A stretch of DNA of 34,041 nucleotides from an uncultured Lacibacter sp. (GTDB lineage: Bacteria; Bacteroidota; Bacteroidia; Chitinophagales; Chitinophagaceae): assembly GCF_946479605.1 (NCBI RefSeq), contig NZ_CAMLGT010000008.1, positions 1 to 34,041 of the forward strand. Direction: 5' to 3'. Below, one piece after another: positions 12,512-21,617 of the stretch. The position numbers and the translations under genes are program-made. The notes beneath the pieces were generated by a model. That model did no database searches. It was not told the DNA's origin and saw nothing but the letters and a program-made list of their open reading frames with translations. Each line of letters opens with the position of its first letter. Position 1 is the first letter of the stretch.

Positions 12512-15500
12512 CTACTTTTTAAATTCCGAAGGGCTTACGCCAAATTGCTCCTGGAATCGCTTTCGGAAATATTTAATGTCGTTAAACCCTGCCTCATAAG
12601 CTGCTTCCGTTACCGAATACTTACCGCTTTCCAACAATTTCGCTGAATAATTTAAACGGGCAGTTCTGATAAATTCGTTGCCAGACATACCGGTTACTGC
12701 TTTCAATTTCCGGTAAAAAGTAGAACGGCTCATAAACATCAGAATGGCCAGATCATCATTATTAAAATCGCTATTCGAAATATTTTCTTCCACCAGCTTC
12801 ATCAGCTTCACCAAAAACTCCTCTTCAAATGATTTTATTTCAAAATTACCCGTACCAAGCAAAATTCGCTTTGCATAAATTTCCTTGAGTGTATTTCTTG
12901 AATTGATGAGGTTGTGAATATGCACCAGCAAAAGTTGTGAGTTAAACGGTTTTGGCAAATACACATCAGCCCCTTCACGAATGCCTTGTACATGATGTGC
13001 CACATCAGACAATGCAGTTAAGAGAATAATTGGAATATGTGAACTGTCTTTATCCGATTTTAACTTCCGGCACAATTCAATACCATCTACTTCGGGCATC
13101 ATCACATCACTCACAATCAAATCAGGAATTGTTTCCAATGCTTTCTCAATACCCTCCCTTCCATTTGTTGCGGTAATCACTTTAAACGAAGGTGCCAGCA
13201 TTTCGCAGATGTATTGCAGCATGTCCGACTCATCTTCAACCACCAGGATAATAGACTGCTCCTGTTCCTGAATGATTTGTTCATTTTCTTCCAACATAGT
13301 TGTTAAGTTTAAAGTTGTATCAGTTTGCTGGTTTCGATTGCTGACTAATTCTGCGGCGTTATGCATACTGTTTGCTGCAACCGCAGTAGTAGGCAATATA
13401 ACGGTGAATAAACTTCCGTTCACTCCATCGCTTTTCGCCTGTATGGTGCCCTTGTGCAAAGCTGTTAGTTCTTTTACAAATGCAAGTCCTATGCCTGTAC
13501 CGGAAATAGTTGTGGCATCTTCTTCTTTTCCCCTGTAAAAACGATCGAATATGCGTTCGAGTTCATTTGGGGGAATACCCTTACCTGTGTCCTGCACGCT
13601 TATTTCACAATACTGATCTTGATTTCGTTTTACAGCAAGTGTTATACTTCCGCCGTTAGGTGTAAACTTAAATGCATTCGATAAAATATTAAAAACAATG
13701 ATCTCTAACTTATTATGATCAAACGTAACCGACAGGTATTTTTCTTCTGCAATAAAACGATAGGTAATATTTCTACGTGTTGCTTCATCACTGAATAAAA
13801 TAAAAATATCTTGACAAAAAGAAACCATTTCACCCGGTTGCAGCGAGAGTTTTAAACTACCTGCTTCGGCTTTTTGAAAATCGAGCAACTGGTTTACCAT
13901 GCGCAACATCCGCTTGGATTGTTTTTGAATTAACCGCAGACTTTTTTCAACTGCTGTTTCAAATTTCCTGCGTTGTAACAAATCATCAAGCGGCCCTAGA
14001 ATAAGCGTTAACGGCGTACGGAACTCATGCGAAATATTGGTAAACAAACGCTCCTTATAATCGGCCATCTCCTGCTCCTGCTTCCTTGCATGCTCTGTAA
14101 GTGCTAATTGATTTTTTAATGCCGCCTGGCGCAAGCCAAGATGCCTTGTTAACCAAAGAAGAAAAATAAATACTGCAACATACAGACTGTAAGCCCACCA
14201 GGTTTTCCAGGGTGGCGGCAACACTTTAATTTCCAATTCATGTCCTGCTTTACTCCATACTTTATCGCTGTTGCTTGCTTTTACTTTTAAATGATAAGTG
14301 CCGGGATTTAAATTAGTAAACGAAACCAGCCTGTTGTTTCCGGCATATACCCACTCATCATGAAATCCTTCCAGCTTATACATGTACTCATTTTTATCGG
14401 GTGCATGATAATCGAGTGCTGCAAATTCAATAGAAACAATATTCTCTTTATAGTTGAGTGTAATCGTTTTTGTTTCATAAAAAGGTTTATCCAAAACAGA
14501 ACTATCCACTTCGTCTTTCCCATATTCATAGGGAAGATTGTTGATCTTTAAATTGGTAAAATAGATTGGCGGATAAAACTGGCTGATTGCTATACTGTCA
14601 GGAAAAAAATAAGTAAGCCCTTCCAGTCCGCCAAAGAAGAAACGGCCATTTGCATCTTTGTACGATGCATTCTCCGAAAAAACAATTGACTGAACTCCAT
14701 CACGCTTGTCAAACACAGCAAATGATTTATTCGACTGGTTAAACCGTACAATGCCTTTGTTTGTACTTACCCAGATATGTCCTGCCTTATCGGGTATAAC
14801 AGCGTGCACATAATCGCTGGGCAATCCCTCTTTCATGGTAAAGCTGCTTACCTTCAATTTTCCGTTTTCAATACCGGTTATTTTATTTAACCCATACTGC
14901 GTGCCTGCCCAAACATTTCCATACTTATCTTCTGCCAAACAAAGTATAGTGTTATTGCTGATGGAGTTTTTGGGCTCGTTTGTTTGCACAAACAGCTGGA
15001 ACTGATCTGTTGCAGGTTGATAAAGATGCAACCCTTTGTATGTACCAATCCACAACCTGTTTTTCGAATCAACCAATAAGCAGCTTACACGTTCGTTTTG
15101 TAACGCACCTTTTACTGCATAAGCCGGTAAATAATTCTTAAAAACGGGTTGCTGATTTTTATCGTAACCGGAAATATAACTGAGCCCGCTTTCCTGCGTG
15201 CCGATCCAGATTTTACCAGCAGCATCTTTTACCAGCATCGTAATTTTTTTGCCGCTGATGGAGGTAGAGTCTTTCAGCCTTGGCAAAAAAACATCATAAC
15301 TGCCGGGCTTCGATCCTTTGTTAACGATGCGGATCAATCCTTTGTTGGTGCCGATCCATAAGTAATCGCCTGTCTGTAGAAACGTACGGCTTTCATAAGG
15401 CAATGCAGGCGAATTAATTTCTTTTGTTTCAATCGTAAGTTTGTTGAAATGCACCCAATCTGTTGAGTATTGAATACCACCACCTTTTGTTGCAAGCCAG

Positions 15501-16630
15501 AGTTTGTTGAACGGATCAACAAAAACCGACAACACATGTGTGCTGCCTTGCAATGGATTTATTTTATTACCATAACCGATATTGGTAAACTTTTTTTGAT
15601 TCAGGTCGAACTTAAACACACCCGTACCATCGGTGCCCACCCATAACAAACCCGAAGGATCTTCCTGTATCGTTAAAATGATCTGGTTATCGCTTGTATA
15701 AATTCCGGGAACACTTAACTCTATTTTTTCAAACGATCCTGTTGCACGGTTAAACCTGTTTAAGCCACCACCCCAGGTGCCCACCCACAACGTTCCTTTT
15801 GAATCGAGTAAAAGACGATACGTGTTGTTGGAACTTAGTGAAGATGTATTCGCTTTTTGATGTTTGTACTGCCTGACCTCTTTTGTACGAAGATCGAATT
15901 GAAGCAAACCCTGATCCCATGTGCCCAGCCACAAACAGTTCTGCCGTTTATCTTTTACAACGGCAGTGATATTGATCGCCGGTATTCCAAAGTTGTACGA
16001 CACATCATTGACCAATTGCCGGTTCAAATGTTTTAGTCCGCTGTTTGTTGCAAGCCAGTATCCGTTGTTATCGTCTGTTTGAATATCGAAAGTTTTCCAA
16101 ATGCTGTTAAGAATGGTAAACTCCCCTGTTTTTTTGTTGAGGTATTGAAAACCTTTCCATGTGCCAATGAATAATTTTTCGCTGTCGGTATCCAGTATGG
16201 AAAGAATATAATCGGCATTGAAGCCTGTGGTGTTAGCTGTTTGATTGCTGTAGTTGCTGATCTTTCCCGTTTTTAAATTGTACCCGCTTAATCCCCCTGA
16301 TTTTGTGCCGATCCAGATATTATTCTGTTTGCCGTTCTGCAAAACTTCAATCGACTGGCTTAAGAGATTACTCCCTTTGCCAAAATCATTTTTTAGCAGC
16401 TTCATACCATACCCGTCAAAACATTGCAAGCCACCTCTTGTACCAAACCACATAAAACCGTTTTTGTCCTGAATAACAGACGTTACTTCGTTATTCACCA
16501 GTTCATCAGAAATGCTTATGAAGGCGTTGGTTTGTTGGGTGTAGCCGGTATAAACTACAGCAAGTAAAAGCAGCAGGCAGGAGTATTTTTTTATACGGAC
16601 AGACAAAGCTTTCTGATTAATCGTTAACAC
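12512..16630 (-). CDS. Hybrid two-component system sensor/regulator (HTCS) of the polysaccharide locus
   Basis: 1372 residues. A signal peptide or anchor (about 12-31) precedes about 14 two-component-propeller repeats (WIGT/WVGT...GLxxF/Y, about 40-690), which should form two seven-bladed periplasmic propellers. A Y_Y_Y domain (about 722-803) and one membrane helix (about 811-828) follow. Cytoplasmic parts: HisKA with His868 in NISHEFRTPL, HATPase with Asn985 and DTGKGI, a receiver with Asp1175 in SDVMMPEVDG and Lys1227, and a C-terminal AraC-type helix-turn-helix (about 1290-1372, FYRKLKAVTGMS...GFNDIKYFRKRFQ). Such proteins bind an oligosaccharide in the periplasm and activate their own locus. 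The start is GTG; an in-frame TAA lies two codons upstream and no nearby ATG exists. It sits inside the locus, between sulfatase 3 and the beta-galactosidase. Confidence 0.97.
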   Translation of the reverse strand: MLTINQKALSVRIKKYSCLLLLLAVVYTGYTQQTNAFISISDELVNNEVTSVIQDKNGFMWFGTRGGLQCFDGYGMKLLKNDFGKGSNLLSQSIEVLQNGKQNNIWIGTKSGGLSGYNLKTGKISNYSNQTANTTGFNADYILSILDTDSEKLFIGTWKGFQYLNKKTGEFTILNSIWKTFDIQTDDNNGYWLATNSGLKHLNRQLVNDVSYNFGIPAINITAVVKDKRQNCLWLGTWDQGLLQFDLRTKEVRQYKHQKANTSSLSSNNTYRLLLDSKGTLWVGTWGGGLNRFNRATGSFEKIELSVPGIYTSDNQIILTIQEDPSGLLWVGTDGTGVFKFDLNQKKFTNIGYGNKINPLQGSTHVLSVFVDPFNKLWLATKGGGIQYSTDWVHFNKLTIETKEINSPALPYESRTFLQTGDYLWIGTNKGLIRIVNKGSKPGSYDVFLPRLKDSTSISGKKITMLVKDAAGKIWIGTQESGLSYISGYDKNQQPVFKNYLPAYAVKGALQNERVSCLLVDSKNRLWIGTYKGLHLYQPATDQFQLFVQTNEPKNSISNNTILCLAEDKYGNVWAGTQYGLNKITGIENGKLKVSSFTMKEGLPSDYVHAVIPDKAGHIWVSTNKGIVRFNQSNKSFAVFDKRDGVQSIVFSENASYKDANGRFFFGGLEGLTYFFPDSIAISQFYPPIYFTNLKINNLPYEYGKDEVDSSVLDKPFYETKTITLNYKENIVSIEFAALDYHAPDKNEYMYKLEGFHDEWVYAGNNRLVSFTNLNPGTYHLKVKASNSDKVWSKAGHELEIKVLPPPWKTWWAYSLYVAVFIFLLWLTRHLGLRQAALKNQLALTEHARKQEQEMADYKERLFTNISHEFRTPLTLILGPLDDLLQRRKFETAVEKSLRLIQKQSKRMLRMVNQLLDFQKAEAGSLKLSLQPGEMVSFCQDIFILFSDEATRRNITYRFIAEEKYLSVTFDHNKLEIIVFNILSNAFKFTPNGGSITLAVKRNQDQYCEISVQDTGKGIPPNELERIFDRFYRGKEEDATTISGTGIGLAFVKELTALHKGTIQAKSDGVNGSLFTVILPTTAVAANSMHNAAELVSNRNQQTDTTLNLTTMLEENEQIIQEQEQSIILVVEDESDMLQYICEMLAPSFKVITATNGREGIEKALETIPDLIVSDVMMPEVDGIELCRKLKSDKDSSHIPIILLTALSDVAHHVQGIREGADVYLPKPFNSQLLLVHIHNLINSRNTLKEIYAKRILLGTGNFEIKSFEEEFLVKLMKLVEENISNSDFNNDDLAILMFMSRSTFYRKLKAVTGMSGNEFIRTARLNYSAKLLESGKYSVTEAAYEAGFNDIKYFRKRFQEQFGVSPSEFKK

Positions 16631-16690
16631 AGTTTACAATGCAGATGCATTTCGTGTTAGCTAAGTTTTTTCAACGGTTCGACCATGAAG

Positions 16691-16810
16691 CTATAACATT
16701 ACAATCAACAAAATGAAAAAGAGAACCAATAAAAAGTAAATGAATGCAAGTTTTACATTTAATTTTTGATTCACCTTTTCAATATTCCGGCTTTTTTGTT
16801 TTGTAATCAT
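16691..16810 (-). CDS. Putative 39-residue single-pass membrane peptide
   Basis: Reading the minus strand from the ATG at 16808-16810 to the TAG at 16691-16693 gives 39 codons. The first 20 or so residues are basic and polar (MITKQKSRNIEKVNQKLNVK). The rest is almost purely hydrophobic (LAFIYFLLVLFFILLIVML), a good membrane helix with an N-in, positive-inside layout. It begins 30 bases after sulfatase 3 ends and stops 60 bases before the hybrid regulator starts, on the same strand, so it could be made from the same transcript. I recognise no family. The ribosome site is weak (A/T-rich only). Chance is possible, because AT-rich DNA easily encodes Phe/Leu/Ile runs. Confidence 0.42.
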   Translation of the reverse strand: MITKQKSRNIEKVNQKLNVKLAFIYFLLVLFFILLIVML

Positions 16811-16840
16811 AAGATGTGTAATTTATAAGGTTACTCATGG

Positions 16841-18280
16841 CTAATGTGTTAAACGAAATATTTGCAGCTCCTCGGGATTCTTTACACGCACTTTGCGGTT
16901 GTGCATTAAATCATCGTGGATCATCAGGGTTATCGTATCCCACATGGCGCCTTCCGTCCACAAGGGTTTCATTTTATCTTTTTCCCAGTTATTTAATTTT
17001 TCTTTCAGCATAGCAAATATCTCCGGCTTTGCTGATTGCAGATCGGTTGTTTCGCCGGGATCTTTACTCAAATCATACAATCGTTCACCTGCACCTTTTA
17101 CACGTATAAGTTTATATTGATTATAACGGATCGCTGCGGCCCCGTCTTTACGCCATACTAACTGTTCATGTGGACTCGACTGTTTTTTTCTGAGCAGAAA
17201 CGGCAACAGATCAACACCATCCAACCCATTAAATACTGTTGCATTACTTCCTGCTGCAGCTAATGCTGTGGAAAAAATATCAAGTGATGACGTCAGACCA
17301 GCAAATACCCCGCCCTTTATTTGCTTTGGCCAACTGATGAAGAAAGGAATACGATGGCCTCCTTCGTATTTATTTCCTTTAAACCCTTTCAAAGGCAAAT
17401 TGCTCGATTGGTTATTATGTGCACCACCGTTATCACTTAAAAAAACGATCATCGTATTATCAAACAATCCTTCCTGCTTTAAAGTATTTACTATTTTCCC
17501 AACAGCTCTGTCTAAAGCAAAAGTCATGGCTGCTAATTTTTGTCGGGGATGTTTAGCAAATCTCTCCATATCGGCTTTGCTTGCTTCCATTGGCGTGTGC
17601 ACTGCATTGGGCGCCCAGTACATAAAGAATGGTTGTTGCTTCTGTTGCCTGATGTATGCGGCAGCTTTATCGCCAAGTACATCTGTAAGATAACCAGTGA
17701 ACTTTACCTGTTGCCTATTTTCCAGTAAAGCAGTTTTAGCGCCCTGCCTGTCATCTTTATTGGGTTGATAGAAATAACTCCTGCCGCCACTTAAAAAACC
17801 GTAGTAGTACTGAAAACCTTTTTGCAACGGATGTTGAGTTGATGTAAACCCAAGATGCCATTTCCCAAATGCAGCTGTTGCATAACCTTGTTGCTGTAAC
17901 AATTCCGGCAATATTGTTTGCGTTGTATCCATACCAGTATAACCTTCGCCTTCGTTACACTCGTAGCCAAAACGCTGTTGATATTTTCCCGTTAACAAAC
18001 CTGCTCTTGAAGGACTGCATACAGAAGCCGATACGTGTGCATCAGTAAACCGTACAGCTGTTGCGGCCAATTGATCAATGTTTGGCGTTTGCAGATCTTT
18101 CGATCCCATGAACCCAAAATCGGCATAACCTGCATCATCAACGAGTATAACAATGATGTTTGGCTTTTGTGCATCGGCTGCAGTTACCTGCTTCGATTTT
18201 GTTGAAAACGCCCAGGCTGTTGCCAGCAGCAAGAGTACCGGTAACACTAATTGTATTCTCTGCTGTATATTTTTTTTCAC
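16841..18280 (-). CDS. Secreted S1-family sulfatase (Cys-type), sulfatase 3
   Basis: 479 residues starting with GTG (18278-18280), followed by a lysine and a signal peptide (MKKNIQQRIQLVLPVLLLLATAWA). Landmarks: ILVDDAGYADFGFMGSKD (metal site), CSPSR with Cys near residue 88 as formylglycine precursor, AAFGKWHLG, and MIVFLSDNGGAHNN followed by YEGGHRIPF. It is shorter than the other two sulfatases, and the GYADFGFMGSK pattern suggests a different S1 subfamily, so the three enzymes probably attack different sulfate positions. It starts 14 bases after the beta-helix gene and is followed by the small membrane ORF and the hybrid regulator. The subfamily is not assigned. The enzyme should be periplasmic. 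Confidence 0.94.
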   Translation of the reverse strand: MKKNIQQRIQLVLPVLLLLATAWAFSTKSKQVTAADAQKPNIIVILVDDAGYADFGFMGSKDLQTPNIDQLAATAVRFTDAHVSASVCSPSRAGLLTGKYQQRFGYECNEGEGYTGMDTTQTILPELLQQQGYATAAFGKWHLGFTSTQHPLQKGFQYYYGFLSGGRSYFYQPNKDDRQGAKTALLENRQQVKFTGYLTDVLGDKAAAYIRQQKQQPFFMYWAPNAVHTPMEASKADMERFAKHPRQKLAAMTFALDRAVGKIVNTLKQEGLFDNTMIVFLSDNGGAHNNQSSNLPLKGFKGNKYEGGHRIPFFISWPKQIKGGVFAGLTSSLDIFSTALAAAGSNATVFNGLDGVDLLPFLLRKKQSSPHEQLVWRKDGAAAIRYNQYKLIRVKGAGERLYDLSKDPGETTDLQSAKPEIFAMLKEKLNNWEKDKMKPLWTEGAMWDTITLMIHDDLMHNRKVRVKNPEELQIFRLTH

Positions 18281-18294
18281 AATTGAAATTTTAA

Positions 18295-19941
18295 TTAGTT
18301 CTCGTTATTCTCCATCAATTCAATGGCACCCATATCAGGCAATCCTTTTACAGGGTTACCTAAAACATCATGCGTAACCTTTAACCCAATGCGAAGACCA
18401 ATACGATCGTTGGGAATTGGTTGAATAACGATTCCTTTGTTCTGCACCAGCTGTTTATTAGCCGGGATATAATCTTTCAGTTGCAGACCGCCTTTATTGC
18501 GATAGCCTGCATCACCAATTACAGGAGCTGTATCTGTTATCGGGAAATTGGAAGGCCAGTTATCGGCACGTAAAAACAAATTATTTGTGAATACAACATT
18601 GGGAACACCGTCTGCATCAACTTCCGTTTTTTTCTGATCGCCTGCAACCATTTGCGCTGCTGTTTCGAAATAAAAAATATTATTGGCTATCAATACCCCA
18701 TTGGAGCTGCTGCTTACAGCAACCTTGGGAATGATATTTTTAGAAACATAAATACTGTTGTTGTAGAAATAACTGTTATACGGCCCGGCATTTTTCTTTT
18801 GATTTCCCTGGTATCCGCTTAACCAGAAAATTTTTCCTTCCTGGAAAGCACCGTTTACTCCTTTTACACGGTAGCCATCATTAATGCTGATGTTATAACG
18901 GTAAGCACAATTATAATTATTACCCAAAATTTCACAAAAGCCTCCTGCGTTGTTTGCACTCAGATTGTACTGCACGATCACATCATTACAATTATAATCA
19001 ATATGCACACCTGCAGAATCGCCGGGTCCGTTGGCATTTTCAAAACGATTATGTTCAATGATGATGTTGCTGCAACTCCATGTCCACAAACCACTCCCCC
19101 TGCCCCAGTTTCTGCTGTCGGCTGTTGATCCTGAATGATCAACTTTGTTATGATGAATATGCCCGTCTGTTACCCCCGAAAACTGCATCCCCGGACCGCC
19201 TGTTTTGTACACCGTGCATTCAGCTACTTCTAACTGCTGAATGCCGTTTACATTAGCGGTGGCTTTTATTCCTGTATGACTGACATGAAATACTTTTGCT
19301 TTCAGAATTTTTATTCCGGTCAGCTTTCCTGCTTTTGTATTGTTGATAACACGAATACCCCAACCATAACTCTGTGTGCCATTGGCCGATTTCACTTCAT
19401 CAGCTGAACGTGTAAAGCCGGGAGGATTGTAATACACATCATGCACCAGCACATCACGCAACTGTATCTGTTCAAACACATCATCCCTCGTTACTTCTAC
19501 AAGAATGCCGCAACGCATTTCAGCTTTTGTTGTACCTTTTTTTTGATATGGTTTTACAGCCGTTACTTCAATTCCGCTTACGGTTATGAAAGAAGAGTTT
19601 TGTATCAGCAAGGCATTCAGCTGACTGCCTGCATCTAAAACCGGTTTTCTTTTACTTCTTTTATACACATAACTACTGATGACGATTGGATGATGCAACA
19701 ACCCTTTTACATTCACCAACGATAGCATGCCGGTAAATTGCTGCCCTGCAGCAAACAGTACAGAATCGCCGGGCTGTAATTGAATATTGGCTAACGGCGC
19801 TGTGGTTTTCCAGCATTGCGTTTTGCTGGTGCCTTTGTTCGCATCCTGCCCAACAGCGGTATTGATATAATAATTCGTTGCCTTTATCGAATAGCAAAAG
19901 CAAAGTGAGAGTGCCAAGAAGCAGAGTTGTTTGATTTTCAT
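18295..19941 (-). CDS. Secreted right-handed parallel beta-helix protein, putative glycoside hydrolase or lyase
   Basis: About 548 residues from the ATG at 19939-19941, where a signal peptide begins (MKIKQLCFLALSLCFCYSIKA); a frame 23 codons longer exists but lacks signal character. After YYINTAVGQDANKGTS, a typical cap of secreted beta-helix proteins, come many Asn-rich coils (VSGIEV, HIHHNKVDHSG, IIIEHNRFENANG, VIVQYNLSANN, ANNIFYF, VFTNNLFL). The protein closes with GLPDMGAIEL. The conserved-looking GPGDSAGVHIDYN segment is a candidate catalytic region. Beta-helix folds occur in polysaccharide lyases and in several glycoside hydrolase families, including some acting on sulfated galactans, but I cannot name the family. 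Context (sulfatase 14 bases downstream, esterase upstream) points to depolymerisation of the same glycan. Confidence 0.8.
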   Translation of the reverse strand: MKIKQLCFLALSLCFCYSIKATNYYINTAVGQDANKGTSKTQCWKTTAPLANIQLQPGDSVLFAAGQQFTGMLSLVNVKGLLHHPIVISSYVYKRSKRKPVLDAGSQLNALLIQNSSFITVSGIEVTAVKPYQKKGTTKAEMRCGILVEVTRDDVFEQIQLRDVLVHDVYYNPPGFTRSADEVKSANGTQSYGWGIRVINNTKAGKLTGIKILKAKVFHVSHTGIKATANVNGIQQLEVAECTVYKTGGPGMQFSGVTDGHIHHNKVDHSGSTADSRNWGRGSGLWTWSCSNIIIEHNRFENANGPGDSAGVHIDYNCNDVIVQYNLSANNAGGFCEILGNNYNCAYRYNISINDGYRVKGVNGAFQEGKIFWLSGYQGNQKKNAGPYNSYFYNNSIYVSKNIIPKVAVSSSSNGVLIANNIFYFETAAQMVAGDQKKTEVDADGVPNVVFTNNLFLRADNWPSNFPITDTAPVIGDAGYRNKGGLQLKDYIPANKQLVQNKGIVIQPIPNDRIGLRIGLKVTHDVLGNPVKGLPDMGAIELMENNEN

Positions 19942-20019
19942 TGAACCAACGATTGAATGCCTGAACTGTTTAAGATGATGCAAAAGCAGGTTTTGTCTGA
20001 TCTCTTTCATTGCAACGTT

Positions 20020-20046
20020 AACGGTTTAAAGCTACCGGCAACCGTT
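20020..20046. promoter_or_regulatory. Inverted repeat upstream of the beta-helix gene (possible operator)
   Basis: AACGGTT (20020-20026) and AACCGTT (20040-20046) form a perfect 7-bp dyad with a 13-base spacer, centred about two helical turns apart. An adjacent AACGTT palindrome lies at 20014-20019. The site falls in the 234-base gap between the esterase and the beta-helix gene, about 80-105 bases before the chosen start. A regulator binding site is plausible but unproven. No TAnnTTTG promoter is visible in the gap. Confidence 0.35.
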
Positions 20047-20175
20047 TAAAAATTGTGGAAGCAGCCTCTCAAAAATGGGGGACATTCTATTCAAATCATC
20101 TGTTTAATGTACAGTGTGGGCATATTTGATAAAATTGATTGTAGCATCATACTATTTACGCCATACAGTGTTGTG

Positions 20176-21576
20176 TTACCAATCATCTGTTCTGAAAGAA
20201 GAAGCCGGCAAACCCTGTGTGTTGAACAAACAACCTGCCGCCCAGTTTTTAAATGCATAACGTACACTTACCGGTGCTTTCACACTATCGCTCCAAACGG
20301 TAATGCTGCAACTTTTATCGTTTGTAATGGCCGCTTTTGCCGGATAAAAACGCTTGTCCTCACCTGCTATTTCAAAATCGGTAAGGGGTTTACCCAAACT
20401 TGTTAATCCCTGCTCACAATGATCGAACAGTAGTACAATTCTTCCATTGCTTGTTTTTTGCATCGATCTATAAACCGGCCCGCTGTAAGCAATGCCGTTG
20501 AATTGGTAATCTTTTGCCAGTGCCCAATACGCAAGTCTTGTCCCCACCTGTTCTTTTTGTGCAGGATGAATAACCGTGCGTTCGCCAATATCCATTGTTA
20601 CCACCATGCCCGTATTTTTTGCAGACTGCATTGTCTTCAGTTGGGCTTCACGCAAAAAAGCAGCATTTACTTTTCCAGGCTCAAAAGGTGCTATCTGTAC
20701 ATAATAAAAAGGGAAATCTCCTTGCTGCCATTGTTGACGCCATGCATTGATCATAGAAGTAAACAAAGATTGGTATTCGTTTGCATTTTCACGGTTTGCT
20801 TCTCCCTGGTACCAAAGCATTCCCTTAATAGTAAAACCAACATAAGGATGCAGCATTGAATTATACAGAATGGCAGGTGTTCTGTTAGGAAATGAATCCG
20901 GTAGTTTATCCGGTGGTTGTTTATTCTTAAATGCCGAGAGTGTTTGTTTATCCATCCAGCTTTCAATAGTAGATGCACCCCATGCTGTTTGAATAATACC
21001 GACAGGTACCTGTAAAACAGCCTGTATCTTTTTTGCAAAATAGTAGGCGGTTGCACTGAAGTTACCGGTCGTTGAAATGCCTGCAGCTGTCCATTGTCCT
21101 TGCACATTGTACAAAGGCGTTAAACTTACTGCACGTGGAGTATTCAGAAAGCGGATATGATCGTTGGCGGAATTCAAAATTGTTTCATTGCTGCCAATAA
21201 CGGGTTGGTTGAAATATCCTTTTACCGGCATTTCCATATTTGATTGACCTGCACATAACCACACCTCGCCGATCAATACATTTTTCAAGGTCGTTTCAGT
21301 AGTTCCTTTGATCATCAGAGTGTAAGGACCTCCTGCAACCGGTGTCTGCAATTTTAATTTCCAATAACCTTCTGCATCAGTTGTTATTGCAGCCTGCTTT
21401 CCCCAACTGCCCTTTACCGTAATTTTTGTTCCCGGTTGATCGGTACCCCATACTGAAACCAGCTGCTGCTGCTGTAATACCATATTATCTGCAAAAAGTG
21501 CAGGCATACGTGTTTGTGAAAAAAGAAACCCGGTTGAACAGATGAGCATCAATACTGTTAAAAAACACTTACACAT
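20176..21576 (-). CDS. SGNH-fold carbohydrate esterase (sialate O-acetylesterase family)
   Basis: 466 residues with a signal peptide (MCKCFLTVLMLICSTGFLFSQ). The sialate O-acetylesterase/SASA family is shown by MPALFADNMVLQQ near the start and an immunoglobulin-like insert (VWGTDQPGTKITV). The catalytic blocks follow: GQSNMEMP with nucleophile Ser112, GMLWYQGEAN (about 252-261), and DIGERTVIHPAQK with Asp329 and His337 completing the triad. Bacterial relatives remove O-acetyl groups from plant or algal polysaccharides as well as sialic acids. No other sialic-acid gene is here, so deacetylation of the polysaccharide backbone or side chains is the better inference. The gene follows the Asl1-like glycosidase by 41 bases, so the two are probably one operon. 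It should be secreted to the periplasm. Confidence 0.92.
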   Translation of the reverse strand: MCKCFLTVLMLICSTGFLFSQTRMPALFADNMVLQQQQLVSVWGTDQPGTKITVKGSWGKQAAITTDAEGYWKLKLQTPVAGGPYTLMIKGTTETTLKNVLIGEVWLCAGQSNMEMPVKGYFNQPVIGSNETILNSANDHIRFLNTPRAVSLTPLYNVQGQWTAAGISTTGNFSATAYYFAKKIQAVLQVPVGIIQTAWGASTIESWMDKQTLSAFKNKQPPDKLPDSFPNRTPAILYNSMLHPYVGFTIKGMLWYQGEANRENANEYQSLFTSMINAWRQQWQQGDFPFYYVQIAPFEPGKVNAAFLREAQLKTMQSAKNTGMVVTMDIGERTVIHPAQKEQVGTRLAYWALAKDYQFNGIAYSGPVYRSMQKTSNGRIVLLFDHCEQGLTSLGKPLTDFEIAGEDKRFYPAKAAITNDKSCSITVWSDSVKAPVSVRYAFKNWAAGCLFNTQGLPASSFRTDDW

Positions 21577-21617
21577 GTTTAAATTTCTCCTGCTGTTTAA
21601 AAAATAATTGTTGATTG

